NCBI GenBank assembly: GCA_963932465.1
Contig: OZ010789.1
Coordinates: 597,461,068-597,525,067 of the forward strand
Source: Maratus speciosus
Lineage: Eukaryota; Arthropoda; Arachnida; Araneae; Salticidae
DNA: 64,000 nt
Reading direction: 5' to 3'
Below the pieces are notes generated by a model, which was not told the DNA's origin, searched no databases, and was given only the letters and a program-made list of their open reading frames with translations. A program made the translations under genes and the position numbers. This document shows, piece by piece, positions 12,441 to 23,597 of this stretch. Numbering within the stretch: the first letter of the stretch is position 1; every line of letters begins with the position of its first letter.

Positions 12441-12704
12441 TCTCTGATAAATGGAATTATATACACTGGCGGAAAAAAAAATCCCAACACCAAGAAAGAC
12501 TTGTGTTAGATAAACGAAATTTGGTAGGCGTGTTTATACATCTGAAAGATGACATCGATTGAAATTTCGCGATTCGCGCATAAGTGTCGCACTAGTAGCG
12601 CCACTCAGAACTTGCAGATCAGGTTTACTTTAAATTCGTGCTGTACAGTTCGTAGGCGTCATTTAGCTTCGAAATGTGACGTATTTAGTTCATGTTAGCC
12701 AAGA

Positions 12705-13319
12705 ATGCGTTTAACAAGACGAAGAAGCCACCGTCAACAGCTCAACGAGTTGGAACAAGGTCGCATATTCGGGCTACGAGAAGGTGGATTTTCTTTCCGC
12801 GATATTGCAGAAAGACTTGGATGGAATTTATCCACTGTGCATGATTGTTGGAAGCAGTGGTCAAAGGATGATACTACCTCAAGAAGACCAGGTTCCAGGC
12901 GGCCACGTGGCACTCCTGAGAGGGAAGATCGCCGTATTCGGCGTACGACTGTGGCGCATCGTACTGCGTCTGTGGCAGAAATTCGACCTGCAGTTGATAC
13001 CACAGTGACACAACGAACTGTTAGAAATCGATTACTTCAAGGACAGCTCCGAGTCAGGCGCCCTGTAGCGTACATACTACTGACTCCAAGCCATTGCCGT
13101 TTGCGACGACATTCGTGTCAAGCCAGAGATCATTGGTGGGCGGAGTGGAGATGTGTTGTGTTTCTTTTTCATCAGAAAACAGAACAGATTTCCACTCCGT
13201 TCTCCAATGAGCTCTGGACTCACACCAATGGCGTCGCAAACGGCAATGGCTTGAAGTCAGTAGAATGCACACTACAGGGAGCCTGGCTCGGAGCTGTCCT
13301 TAAAGTAACCGATTTATAA
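12705..13319 (+). pseudogene. Tc1-like transposase, N-terminal part (left arm)
   Basis: The frame starts with a basic RLTRRRSH segment. Residues 12-50 hold a paired-type helix-turn-helix (GLREGGFSFRDIAERLG, STVHDCWKQW) that would bind the transposon ends. Residues 58-66 (SRRPGSRRPR) are the arginine-rich GRPR-like linker. Residues 73-115 hold a second helix-turn-helix (TASVAEIRPAV, TQRTVRNRLL). The start of the DDE domain follows (HCRLRRHSC, AEWRCVVF). Full Tc1 transposases are about 340 residues. Here the match ends at about residue 152 where the palindrome turns, just before the expected FSDE with its first catalytic Asp. The rest of the open frame is antisense of the other arm, so the protein is truncated and inactive. 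Confidence 0.9.
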
Positions 13320-13637
13320 CAGTTCGTTGTGTCACTGTGGTACCAACTGCAGCTCGAATTTCTGCTGCAGACGCAGTACGATGCGCCACAGTCGTACGCC
13401 GAATACGGCGATCTTCCCTCTCAGGAGTACCACGTGGCCGCCTAGAACATGGTCTTCTTGAGGCAATACCATCCCTTGACCACTGCTTCCAACAATTATG
13501 CACAGTGGATACATTCCAGCCAACTTTTTCTGCAATATTACGGAAAGAAGATCCACCTTCTCGTAGACCGAATATGCGACCTCGTTTTAACTCGATGAGC
13601 TGTTGACAGTGGCTTCTTTGTCTTGTTAAAGATATTT
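13166..13637 (-). pseudogene. Tc1-like transposase, N-terminal part (right arm)
   Basis: This is the mirror copy of the left-arm transposase. The frame is open from about 13637 downward, but the initiator ATG is changed to ATA. The two helix-turn-helix regions are present (GLREGGSSF, STVHNCWKQW and TQRTVINRLL). A CAA-to-TAA stop follows NRLL at about 13300. The frame then continues through HCRLRRHWC and EWKSVLFSDEK, so this arm keeps the first catalytic Asp and three or four more codons than the left arm. After that it runs through the palindrome centre into antisense sequence. Confidence 0.87.
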
Positions 13638-13974
13638 TTGGCTAACATCAACTCAATACGTCACATTTCGAAGCTAAATAACGCCCATGAACTTTACAGC
13701 ACGCATTTAAATTAAACCTGATATGCAAGTTCTGAGTGGCGCTACTAGCGCCACACTTATGCGCGAAGCGCGAAATTTCAATCGATGTCATCTTTCAGAT
13801 GTATAAACAAGCCTACCAAATTTCGTTTATCTAACATAAGTCTTTCTTGGTGTTGGGATTTCTTTTTCCGTCAGTGTATATACTCCTGAAATGTCACCCC
13901 TTTTAAAGAGACCCAAAGCGTTTTTAAAGATAGTTTTATAAACTCAAAGAAACCTGGATAATAATTTGCAACAA

Positions 13975-14282
13975 CCCGTTATAGTAAGGCATTCAGTACC
14001 AAATTATCCATTTACATCCTGGATTACATTTTCTTATATTTGTTCATAAGGAGTATTTCAAACCGTTTTCACTTAATAGTAAAACGGAACTTTTTATGAG
14101 GGATCCATAATTTATGAATAAATATTATTCTGTTTTGAAAATGTCCCCAACGAAACTCACATCAGATATAAAGATTGGTAGTTATATATTTTAAAATGAA
14201 TGTCAAGATATAATTAACATCAAGCTAAAATATAAATATGGTTGTTTATAGAACATTTTCTCTGGTAATTTTGAAATAATCT

Positions 14283-14284
<2 letters not shown>
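13975..14284. other. AT-rich DNA, no feature recognised
   Basis: No gene, RNA or element boundary recognised. Confidence 0.5.

Positions 14285-14324
<40 letters not shown>
14285..14324. repeat. Poly-T tract
   Basis: A pure T-run of about 40 nt. Confidence 0.95.
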
Positions 14325-14331
<7 letters not shown>

Positions 14332-14484
14332 CACGAAATTGCATTCTTAAAACAAGCTTTGAGGTATTTTTGATGGATTAAACTTTTATAAATAACCTAG
14401 AAAAAAATTTACGGCGTATTGTTACATTTTTAATCAAAACATGTCATAAAGGAAAACTCGTTGAGATATATACATATAAAAATG

Positions 14485-14488
<4 letters not shown>

Positions 14489-14522
<34 letters not shown>
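14489..14522. repeat. (TA)n microsatellite at element boundary
   Basis: The (TA)n run directly abuts the left end of the 14522-16217 transposon. A second (TA)n run abuts its right end at 16219-16237, so the transposon landed inside one microsatellite. Confidence 0.92.
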
Positions 14523-14525
<3 letters not shown>

Positions 14526-16217
14526 AAGCGAGGAGAGTCTGCGCACATTTCAAAAGAATAATAATAAAAAATCTAAATATTAATATTTTGCTAAACTATG
14601 CATGAATAATTTTGACTTCATTTGTTTTTTTATGCATTTCCATTGTTATTTTGTTGTTATACTGTAATTTAATAGAACAACAGTAATAAAACCAAGAAAA
14701 CTATTTTGCGCAGTCTCTCCTTACAGTGTAGGAGAGTACGCGCACATGGGTAGGAGAGATTGCGCACATAGGTAGAAGAGATTGTTATTAATAATAACTA
14801 AAATTAAATTGTTAACAATAATAATTACACTTAATCGACATTGTTGAAAGGTTTTGTGAGTAAATATTATTGCATTAGGAGTGAATGTTTCAACCAAATG
14901 TTTAAATAATAAATAAAAGAAAGAATTATTTAAACAACAGTTAAAAATTTTAATTTAAGAAGATTAAAATATCAGAAAAAGCAAGCCCTACTAAGATTAC
15001 AAAATAACATTATTCTAGTTGATAACATGTTTAACTTGAAAATTACTTCATTTCCATTTCCACAGTTTCATTGTATTTTGTTTTCGAACCGAAGTTGTCG
15101 TCGTCCACAATCATTGCACTTATGGTTGTAAATAGTGCATCTCTCGTGCAATCACTTGAAATAAGCAATACATTGAATCCAGTCAGTTGTCGAAGTTGTC
15201 TCCTGGTACGGTTACAGACATTCAGTGCACTCATCCTCATTGACCTTCGGTTCTTTTCCTTGGATTTTTTATCCTACTTTTTGTGGAAGCACCTTATCTT
15301 CAGCTGTTTTTTTGTAGCGGCATCCTTCTTAAGTCTTTTTTCATGTATATTTTGTGGATCAGTAACATTAGTTGCACTCTGTTTCCTCTTGATTTCGATG
15401 GCATTACACTACTTGAAATGGATGAAAGCTTTTCCAAAACATTGTATTAGAAAATTTATTTTAGTTAACAAAATTAATTTATTAGCAAATTAATTGCTCA
15501 TAAATTAAAAAAAATATATAAATATTTAATTAAATTATTAACAAATATATTATTAATTTATTAACATAAATAATTACATAAAATTTATTTAATAACAACT
15601 GTATTATTAATTTATTAATACAATTTTTATCTGTAAAAGTATTTTTTTGCAAATTAATTTGTTGCCAAATTTAGTTTTGATAATTATGTGTTTTTCCGAA
15701 ATTATTTCAAAATTGATTCATTCATATGTTTCACACGTAATGTGTAATTCATGCAAATTTACCAATAAGCTGTGCAATCTCTCCTAGCACTTAAACTTAT
15801 GGGGAAATGCGCAATCTCTCCTAAGTAGCAGATGCGCAAACTCTCCTATTTTGGTAGGAGAGATTGCGCGGCCTGTTATTTAAATATGGCCACTTCTAAA
15901 ATGAATTTTTGGTGTTTGCATACTTAGTCCAGGTTAGTAGTTTATAAGAAATCGTTTAAGTTCAAAATATTTTGTATTATTGACGCTCTATAAAAATTCT
16001 GACGAACAGATATGAAAATTCAAGCACTTACTTTGGGAAAAAAAAATAGCACTGCTTTATACAAGACGCTTGGAACAATCAATATGCACATTCATGTAGA
16101 CACCGCACTAATGCTGCTGTACAACTACCTGGAGTCGCTGGGCGCGCACACTACTCCTTCCCGTCGAATCTCTTAGTGCGTAATCTCTCCTACTGCGCGA
16201 ACTCTCCTCGCTTTACT
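14522..16217 (-). mobile_element. Decayed pogo-like transposon with iterated GGAGAGATTGCGCA motif
   Basis: The left terminus is AGTAAAGCGAGGAGAGTCTG. The right terminus in reverse is AGTAAAGCGAGGAGAGTTCG. The motif TAGGAGAGATTGCGCA occurs about ten times. It is mostly in forward sense near the left end (14531, 14731, 14751) and mostly inverted near the right end (15775, 15810, 15833, 16181, 16196). Both ends lie in (TA)n, consistent with TA target choice. A minus-strand transposase tail remnant lies at 15065-15410. The architecture matches 8037-9345. Confidence 0.8.
15065..15410 (-). pseudogene. Pogo-like transposase C-terminal zinc-finger tail remnant
   Basis: The minus-strand frame contains a lysine-rich stretch (EKRLKKDAATKK, then QGKEPKVNEDE). 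It is followed by CTECL, a short linker with TTSTTDWIQC, then a tract ending LHERCTIY and CNDCGRR. The layout C-x2-C, WIQC, WLHExC, C-x2-C-G resembles the terminal zinc finger of many pogo/Tigger-type transposases. Three in-frame stops interrupt it. The overlapping Met-initiated open frames at 15043-15240 (minus) and 15071-15493 (plus) are in wrong frames and are not genes. The DDE core is not visible. Confidence 0.66.
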
Positions 16218-16218
16218 G

Positions 16219-16237
16219 TATATATATATATATATAG
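16219..16237. repeat. (TA)n microsatellite
   Basis: Right-hand part of the microsatellite split by the pogo-like element. Confidence 0.9.
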
Positions 16238-17340
16238 GCGCTTTGTTTTCTACGAGCTACACTCTCCAACCATTGTCTAGACATGGCACACTCTAAGAAC
16301 TCGACAGTTTGATCTCCTTTAACATTGATACCGAAGATTGAATTGTAATTGCCGATCTTCTGTAATCGTGTTTCCACTCATTTCCTTCTGATTGAGGAAT
16401 TTTAAGGGCGAATCAACTGCTGTCGAGACAAATATCGGCTATTTCCGTGATTGATTAAATAAGATTAATCACACGTTTGAATATCAGTTTCTATAAAACG
16501 GCTAAGTAAATAACGTCAATCTCTTCCTGAATTTTTTAAGACACTATGAGAATTTTTTTTAAAATAAGACATTTAAAATGTATCAATTAAAAAACTGGTG
16601 TAATTTTCACCAAAGATGCGTATCTATTTTTAATATTCATGTGAAATTATGTTTTTTTATTCGAAGGAAATATTATTATCTGCGCTATTTTAGAATCGGA
16701 AACAACAGTTAAAAAGACCATCTCCAAATATGAAATAAATCACTCGTGTAAATATATTTTCAAATTGAAAATATTCGGCAATATTTCTGTTTGGGAATTT
16801 GAATGTGCCATAATTTTCCCCATTTGCTGCTTTTACCGCGTAATAATTTATTATTATTATAATGCTTTCTTTTTGTTTTTCATATGCTTGTGTTAATAGC
16901 TTTATAATGACGTAATTTTCGCCATTTACTATTTTTAACACGTCATCATTGTATTATTATTTTAAACTTTTCTTTCTTTTTTTAATAGTCGTGTATAAAT
17001 AAATTTTCTCATTGAAAAAAATATTATTCTTTGAGCTGTTTTACAATTTGGTAATGATGTAAAAAATGGCTTTTGGAAAATTCAAATAAATCTCTACTAA
17101 AATGATTAATTTTTGGAAAAGAAAAAAACACCCACAAATTTTTGTTAAATAAAAAAATAACACACTCCACACCGCAAATTTGTGTAGCATGTCCCTGCAA
17201 AAACATGTTAAACTCCTATGCACAGTTTTTGTTCCTAGAAAACTTGATTAACGGGAATATTTTGGCCGACTCTAACAGTAAAAAACTCAAAATATTACTT
17301 TCATTTAAGAACTGTTTGCTTTAATATGTTTATTGAACAA
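16238..17340 (-). mobile_element. Helitron-family copy, degenerate 3' end
   Basis: The segment is collinear with 61100-62220 over about 1.1 kb. Shared words include TACGAGCTACACTCTCC (GAGCTACGCTCGC in the other copy), TTTAAGGGCGAATCAACTGC, AATATTCATGTGAAAATTA-type blocks and CACAGTTTTTGTTCC. In the 61-kb copy the start of this homology is a recognisable minus-strand Helitron 3' terminus; here the terminal hairpin and CTAG are degraded. Non-coding. The right boundary is set where similarity fades. Confidence 0.6.
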
Positions 17341-17689
17341 TTTTCTATAAAACTAATCATTTTTATATTTTAATATGCAACAATTTTCTTAATATTATCC
17401 GGATAAATCTTCCGGTTAAAAATAAAAATCATTTACGGCAGTGACAGTGTTGGTTACATTTTTTAGAATAGAGACACGACACTTCAGATGTTTCTGATGC
17501 TTTTCTACACGTTGGGTTGAGATAGGTCGGTCTTTTCTTTTTTATATAAAATTTCAATTGTGAATTAAGGGCTACATGGGTATCGAAGGTTAATAAAAAA
17601 AGCTTTTTTCCTCTATTTTTTTAATATATTTAATAAAGAAATTATTTTATTGAAAATTTTAACCATATAAAAGAGCAACATTTAAACAA
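17341..17689. other. AT-rich DNA, no feature recognised
   Basis: Nothing recognisable beyond simple composition. Confidence 0.45.
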
Positions 17690-17940
17690 TCTATATTATA
17701 AAGGACAAACATATCTGTGCGTAACGCATACGTCATTTTACGAATGGCAACACTTTGAAATTTGAAATAAAATTTTGGTTTTGCAATTTTCTCTACTGCA
17801 AATTTTTAAACTTCTAAACATCGCACATTTTAAATTTTTACACCGTCGTATAAGGAAAAAAATGTTCTTTTAAATGCAATTTGTTTAGAAGCTGTATCTA
17901 AATTTATTTTTGAGATATTAATTTTTTTGTAGTTTTTAAT
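17690..17940 (+). mobile_element. Helitron 5'-end fragment
   Basis: Begins TCTATATTATAAAGGACAAA after a host A. It matches the 5' end of the complete Helitron at 19523 for about 250 bp (ATCTGTGCGTAACGC, TGACGTCATTTT-type block, CGAATGGCAAC, ATGTAATTTGTTTA-type block). No hairpin plus CTAG is found downstream before 19522, so the 3' end is missing or unrecognised. Confidence 0.7.
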
Positions 17941-19522
17941 ATCATTTTTCTTATCGTGGCAACAAAGGTACCTCATTCCTATTGAAAGCTATTGAAAGTA
18001 AACGGAAAATAGTCAAAAATAGGAGATACTATATCTTTTTGTTGCCATTTTCTCATAAAACCTGAAAAAAAAAAATGAAATTAAAATATGGGCTACGTCA
18101 AGAATATTGTCTGTTATTCCGTGATAATGACGTCATATGCACACTTTTCTCTAGACGAAGTTTGAGACTGAATTTTAAAAGTGGATTGCTTTAGCAGATG
18201 CAAATGACGTCATTTTATAAAAAAGCGTGTATTTTAATTCTTAAACCTGAATTATGTTTTGTAGAAGTGCGTCATTTTCACAGCCCAGCTGCTATGAAAT
18301 TCTTCACAGGTGAAAATGCTTCACTTTTGAAAATAATGTAATCAAAATCACACACTGATAAAACGCAATGTTTTACAAAAATTTAGAGTGTCTTTATAAA
18401 AGAGAGGTGACAATCAAATATAGCGATTTATATTACAGAATTTGATGATTCTCGCCTGCATGGATTTGCTTCACCGAGTTAGACAAGCAAACAAATAATT
18501 CGTGGTTTAAAATAATATCGTGTTCGTGAAGTTTTGGTCGAAAATTCTCTCGAATAATAAAATTTTAATGCTATTCTTTAGGGCATTCTACTATAATTGT
18601 TAAAAATAATATGATTTGCTTAATTTAATTTTTCCTAATTTTATATAATCTATATATTTAAAACACCAGTGTGTTTTTTGACATCTGCCCTGATCTTTCT
18701 GCTGAACAAATTTTACAAATATTTTTTTTTTTTTTAATTGAAAGCTCTTCCTTTGTAGATGTGATTGCACTATCTGCTTTTTTTTTAAATATCCCCACTT
18801 TTATATTTTAATTTTAAAAGAATTTTATGAAATTTCTTCAAAATGATGAAAATTAGATAGCTTTCATTATTTCAGACAAGAGAGAAATAATGAGGTATTT
18901 TTAACTTTATTCATGCTATTTTCTGAAAAAAATTCAAAATTGTTGATAAAAATTGTTGTATAGGGTTTAGTGTCGCAAAATCCCATTAGGAGCAGAATAT
19001 TATATTAGAGGCATAATAACGGAAAATGCCATACTGCTTTTGAAAACACGCATTTTTCCTCATAAATTTTCTATATTGTTTTTCCTTCTGCATGTGTACT
19101 GATACTAAGTTTCATACACTAGGCGAAATGCTTATTTAAGTGAAAATGAAGTCATATTTAAAAGAAAACGATCATTTTCTTAAACAAAACTAAACATTTT
19201 AACACAAATGCGCCTAAAAAACATAAATTACAGAAATTTTTACGCTCCGGAATTGAGATTAGAATCTCAAGTAAAGAGTGCGTCTGTTCACATAAACGAT
19301 GTTGCTGGCAATCGTGACTTCAAGTTTTGAGTTAAATTGATTTTTAAATGATCAAACAAAATACATTTTTTTTAAAAATGATGAATATGGATACGAGAAG
19401 TGCGTATGCAAATTTTGAGAAGGTGAAAATTGCTGTTTTCATTCCGGAAATCCAAGCATAAGAGCCTCAATTGCTAACCACATCCTAATAACTTATCTTT
19501 ATTATATTTTACTGACTAAGTA
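17941..19522. other. AT-rich DNA between two Helitron starts
   Basis: No gene. A further Helitron-like start, TCTATATATTTAAAACACC, lies at 18649 after a host A but has no matching 3' end. This region may be the body of the 17690 element, into which the 19523 element later inserted. I cannot show that. Confidence 0.4.
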
Positions 19523-20587
19523 TCTATATTATAAAGAACAAACGTATCTGTGCGTAACGCTGACGTCATTTTGCGAATGGCAACAATTCACGATCAAATT
19601 TCGATCTTGAAATTTTCGGTACTGCAGTTTTTTAATCTTCTGGCCATCGTACATTTTCAATTTTCGTCTCATAGGAACAAAAATTTACTTTCAAATGTAA
19701 TTTGTTTAAAAACTGTATGTATTATATTTTCTAAAAGAATTTTTAAGCATGATTTTTTTTTAAAGTTTATCTTCTCACGTGCTGCTTTCAAAACATAATA
19801 ATAATAAACATTTTGCACATAAAGCAACAAAAATTTTTTCAGCATTTGTTTCTGACTATTTTTGCATACCGAAAAAATACTTCCTTTATTAAAAAGTAAA
19901 AGAATAATATTAAAAAAACCACCAATCAAACATATTTGTGAAAGACGAATTAACGAAATTAATATTTCTTTTATAAACAAATGAAAGAATAATATTGAAA
20001 AAATAAATTCTAACATATTTGTAATCGTACAATTTAAATTTTTAGATCACCAAATAGGATTTTTTTTAATGGAATTTGTTTGCAAAGTTAATCTCTGTTT
20101 ACTGATTGTCCATGATTTTAAAAACAATTTTAAAGCATGAAATATTTTTTTATTTATCTATATCGCGTGGAGCTCGATTACGGAAGATTAATCCGTTTGC
20201 CCTTAAAACAAAATAAAGAGTTCATCATTTTCTTACGACTAATATCCATTAAAAAACTTCCCTATAAATAAATATATAAAATAATATAAATAAAACACAA
20301 ATTTACCAGACATGTATAAGCTCTGAAATTATCAGAATATAAAAGGATGCCATAAGTAGGAAAATCTTGGCAAATAACTCTTAGCATGCGGCTAATAAGA
20401 AAACATCGCTTTTGATAAATTTCAAAAATTTATTTCATTGTATATTTCGAATTTTCCATATGAAAAATGCTTTTTTAATGTAAGTGGGCATCTAAAAAAT
20501 TTATTGCATATAAAGAAATTATTAGTTTTTAATTAAAAAAATGTTTTCACATTCTTTAACCCGGGAAGCCCGGGTACGATCCCCTAG
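19523..20587 (+). mobile_element. Complete non-autonomous Helitron, 1065 bp
   Basis: It starts TCTATATTATAAAGAACAAA directly after a host A. It ends ACCCGGG-AAG-CCCGGGT (stem-loop at 20559-20575), then eight bases, then CTAG at 20584-20587, followed by a host T. Helitrons have 5'-TC and CTRR-3' ends, a short hairpin about 10 nt before the 3' end, and insert between A and T without duplicating the target. All four features are present. No Rep/helicase frame exists, so any movement would rely on an enzyme supplied from elsewhere. Frames at 19550-19798 and 19669-20016 are spurious. Confidence 0.9.
20559..20575 (+). terminator. Helitron 3'-terminal hairpin
   Basis: A 7-bp perfect stem ACCCGGG/CCCGGGT with an AAG loop, eight nucleotides before CTAG. 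In Helitrons this structure marks the end of the transferred strand; it is a transposition signal, not a transcription terminator. Confidence 0.88.
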
Positions 20588-22788
20588 TATTTTATAAAAT
20601 TTTCATTCAAAAATTTGGAAAATTCAGTCGGTGGGATACACCGGAAACAGAAGAGATGTGTGGTCAGAATAGCTCATAATAGCTTTATCCGATTTCTTTC
20701 TTTCTTTTTTTTTCTTTTTTTTTTTTTTTTAAGTTTTCTGTTAGAAGATACATATAGCTCGTAATTGAACGAAGGAGTTAAATAAGAATTGAAATTTGAA
20801 TTTTTGGCAGAGTTGTATGCAAAACAGAACAAATTTTGGTACAATTTACACTACGTATAGCCTTGAAAAATTACTTGCAGCCAAAAAAAAAAAAAAAAAA
20901 AAAAAAACTAGAAAACAGGAATTCTGCTTTTTCAGAATTTAGTGTCGCTCCGATGAAAAGAATTATATGTATATACAAACAGTACAAAACATGTTTCAAT
21001 TTTACGACTTACAGCACACGCTTTTATTTTATGTGAAATGACATCATTCGCATCCGCTTAAGAATTCCACATTTACGATCCAATCTTAAACATCTACATT
21101 AAAGTAGACATAGGACGTCACTATCGCGAAATAATACACAAATGCAGCTAAAAGATGCCGTCATTAAAGAAACTAGAACAACAAATAAAACAAACAAAAA
21201 AACCGGCTGTCTAATGATTCATAGGCCTTCATTTGTTTGTAACATTAATAAAGATACTTAAAATTAATTATTGTTTATAATAGCTCCATGTTTTAACAGA
21301 AATCATTCGTTTATATTTTTTTCCAAAGCAGCACGTATTTTAATTACGTTTTCTTTGAGTTGTTATGAAAAAAGTGCAACAAAAATTTATAATTAATATT
21401 TTACAACTATATTACCTTTACCTTTCTGCAGAAATGGAGTACTTCCGTTGCCAATATTAAGCAAATGGCTCCAAAAACTACAAAAACAAATTAATATTTC
21501 AAAAATAAATGGAGATGCAGTTTTCAAACCAATTGTATTTAAAAATACTTCTTTTCCAATACGACGGTATAAAAATTGAAAATGTGCGATGCTTAGAAGT
21601 TTTTAAAACTGCTATAGAGTATTTAATCGTACAGCTTTGTTTTACGGCTGGCTTCTGTAAGGTAACGTTATTTATTGGGGAACACAAAATAAGCTGCGAG
21701 AAAGAAATAGCATACCGTACCGTGGGCTAAAAAAAACCTTCGTTTAATCTCTAGTCAATCCTATTTTGAAGAAGTGCGCAAAACTTCAAGAAAATCGGTG
21801 CATTAGTTTTTGAGAAAACTTCTCCACCAACTTTATGTTTTTGTATACAACCAAATTGTGTTTTTAGAGAAAAGCGATATGCTTGCGTCGCTATTCCGGT
21901 CGGTCTTGTCAAATGAGGGGAATTTCCAAAGGCTCTCTTTCCTAAACTATTTTTCCGTTTGAATTGAAACTTTCAAAAAAATATTCTAGGCATTTTGTAC
22001 TACTAGAAAAAAGAATGATTTTTTTTAACCCATGCAAGCCCTTAAGGAAGGGAAATTTTTTGAAATTTCTACTTTCGCAATTTAAAAAAAAGTTTAAAAC
22101 ACGGAATATGTATTACTTCACACATTTCATTTTCATGGGATATTGTAAATGAACCTCAGAAATTTGATACGGATATATTGACAATATGTATAAATCAAAT
22201 ATAATCTTTGATGCGTTTAAAAACTCATAAATCATCCATATCTAATCTGCCTGCTCTTCTTAAATGATATTATACTAGAAAAAATTCAAATTAGACCAAG
22301 CTTGAATGTGTAAATCGAACATGCGTGATGATTTATGCTAGAATCAATTGTGAAAATAGTACTTCATTTAAGTCATTCTCATATCTAACTTTCTACATTC
22401 ATAGAATTAAATGCATATATTTTTAAAGCTCAAAATATTTAAAACTATACCACTATCAAAATTGTTCTTTCAAAATAGTATTTGGAAATGGGAGGTAATA
22501 TTTTATTTATATAACTGTTAAATAAATGATGTGATAATTTAGTAGACGTTTTCAACTTTTTAGCTTTTGCATTCACAAATGCAACTGAATTAAATGAGTT
22601 GAGGGCATTTTCAAAACAATGTCGAATTTTAAAATTTTGAATTGAGACGTTTTAAATATTATTTTTTCACCTCTATCTATTCCTTTTGTTTTTAAATGCA
22701 ACATTACATTTTTCAGTAAAAAAACAGATAAAAGGAAATTGACAGGAATTTTATTAGGAATATATCTACAGTATCTCAAATTTTTAAA

Positions 22789-22822
<34 letters not shown>

Positions 22823-23344
22823 TTTTATTTCAAAAGCCCTTTATAGCATATCCTTCAACGCAAAGAATAATCAAATCTAAAAGCATGTATAAATACTGTA
22901 CATCTGAAGTTTATTTTACACATTTTGTTTGAAGAATTCACTTGGCATGTATGAAAATATTTGTGCGTATCAGCAGATTTATATTCAGAAAGTTTTGAAT
23001 GTATATCTATATCTGAGATGTTCAAACAGTTTACAAAAGATTTTCATTCGACTTTAGAACATTGTAACGTATTGAATTAAATGTATAGCAGTATTTAGAG
23101 CTTATTAAAAATTTAAATATTTTATATAACGAATTCTTTATGGCGAATATTTTATATAAAGTTGTTACTAAATTTTTTTTTGACAGATATCAAGTGACTA
23201 ATTTTTTTTTCTTCCTGCTTTCTCTGGCATGTTGTTGTATCTAAAGGGAAAAAATACATAATCCTAAATAAAACAGTTAAAAATACTGAAATATAGCTTT
23301 CCGATTTTGTGATGATTATTTAAACAATATAACTGGCATGAATT
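20588..23344. other. AT-rich DNA with simple repeats
   Basis: Contains a T-rich tract (20698-20731), a poly-A run (20884-20906) and a poly-T run (22791-22820). A fragment at about 21770-21830 (GGTGCATTAGTTTTTGAGA) matches the tandem-repeat monomer at 53.4 kb. The frames at 21499-21730 are short and on both strands with no domain. No host gene seen. Confidence 0.5.
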
Positions 23345-23349
23345 TGTAT

Positions 23350-23575
23350 AGGGGAGAGTAGACAAACCACTTCACTTATTTTCAGGTGTAACTCACTTAA
23401 TTTTTGGAATATCTTCAAAATATTACTACACGGTTTCAATCTATTCATCTAATAACCAAATAAATCTTTAGATCAATTACTTTTTAAAAATCTTAAATTT
23501 AAATTAAATTTCAAAAATTTGTCAAAAGTGGTTCAAATTCAGCAACTGGTCGCCTATGTTCGACCCCAGTCTCTC
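23350..23575. mobile_element. Possible one-ended TA/GGGG element fragment
   Basis: TATAGGGGAGAGTAGACAAA resembles the TA-GGGG starts of the elements at 35188 and 31823. No matching inverse end is seen, so only one terminus may survive. Weak call. Confidence 0.3.
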
Positions 23576-23597
23576 AAATTGGACCAAACAATATCAG

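Larger units (their letters stand above)
12464..13876. mobile_element. Tc1-like transposon rearranged into a 1.4-kb palindrome
   Basis: The element begins CACTGGCGGAAAA and ends, in reverse, CACTGACGGAAAAAG, with TA on both sides (12462-12463 and 13877-13878). The two halves are near-complete reverse complements of about 702 bp that meet around 13170 with a loop of only about 8 nt. Each half holds the transposon end, leader and the first part of a Tc1-family transposase reading inward. It is thus two 5' halves head to head, lacking the transposase C-terminal part and the original far end. It could not make a working enzyme, but it keeps both termini and could move if enzyme were supplied. Confidence 0.93.
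12441..13974 (+). repeat. 120-bp direct repeat, unit 2, split by insertion
   Basis: The unit runs 12441-12463 and resumes at 13877-13974, with the 1413-bp transposon between. The junction reads ATTATA, element, TATATACTCC. Unit 1 reads ATTATATATATACTCC, consistent with insertion at a TA plus one (TA) length difference. Confidence 0.88.

Noticed and set aside
15071..15493. 140-residue plus-strand frame with hydrophobic stretches, like a membrane protein
   Set aside because: It is antisense to the decayed transposase tail, which has better motif support.
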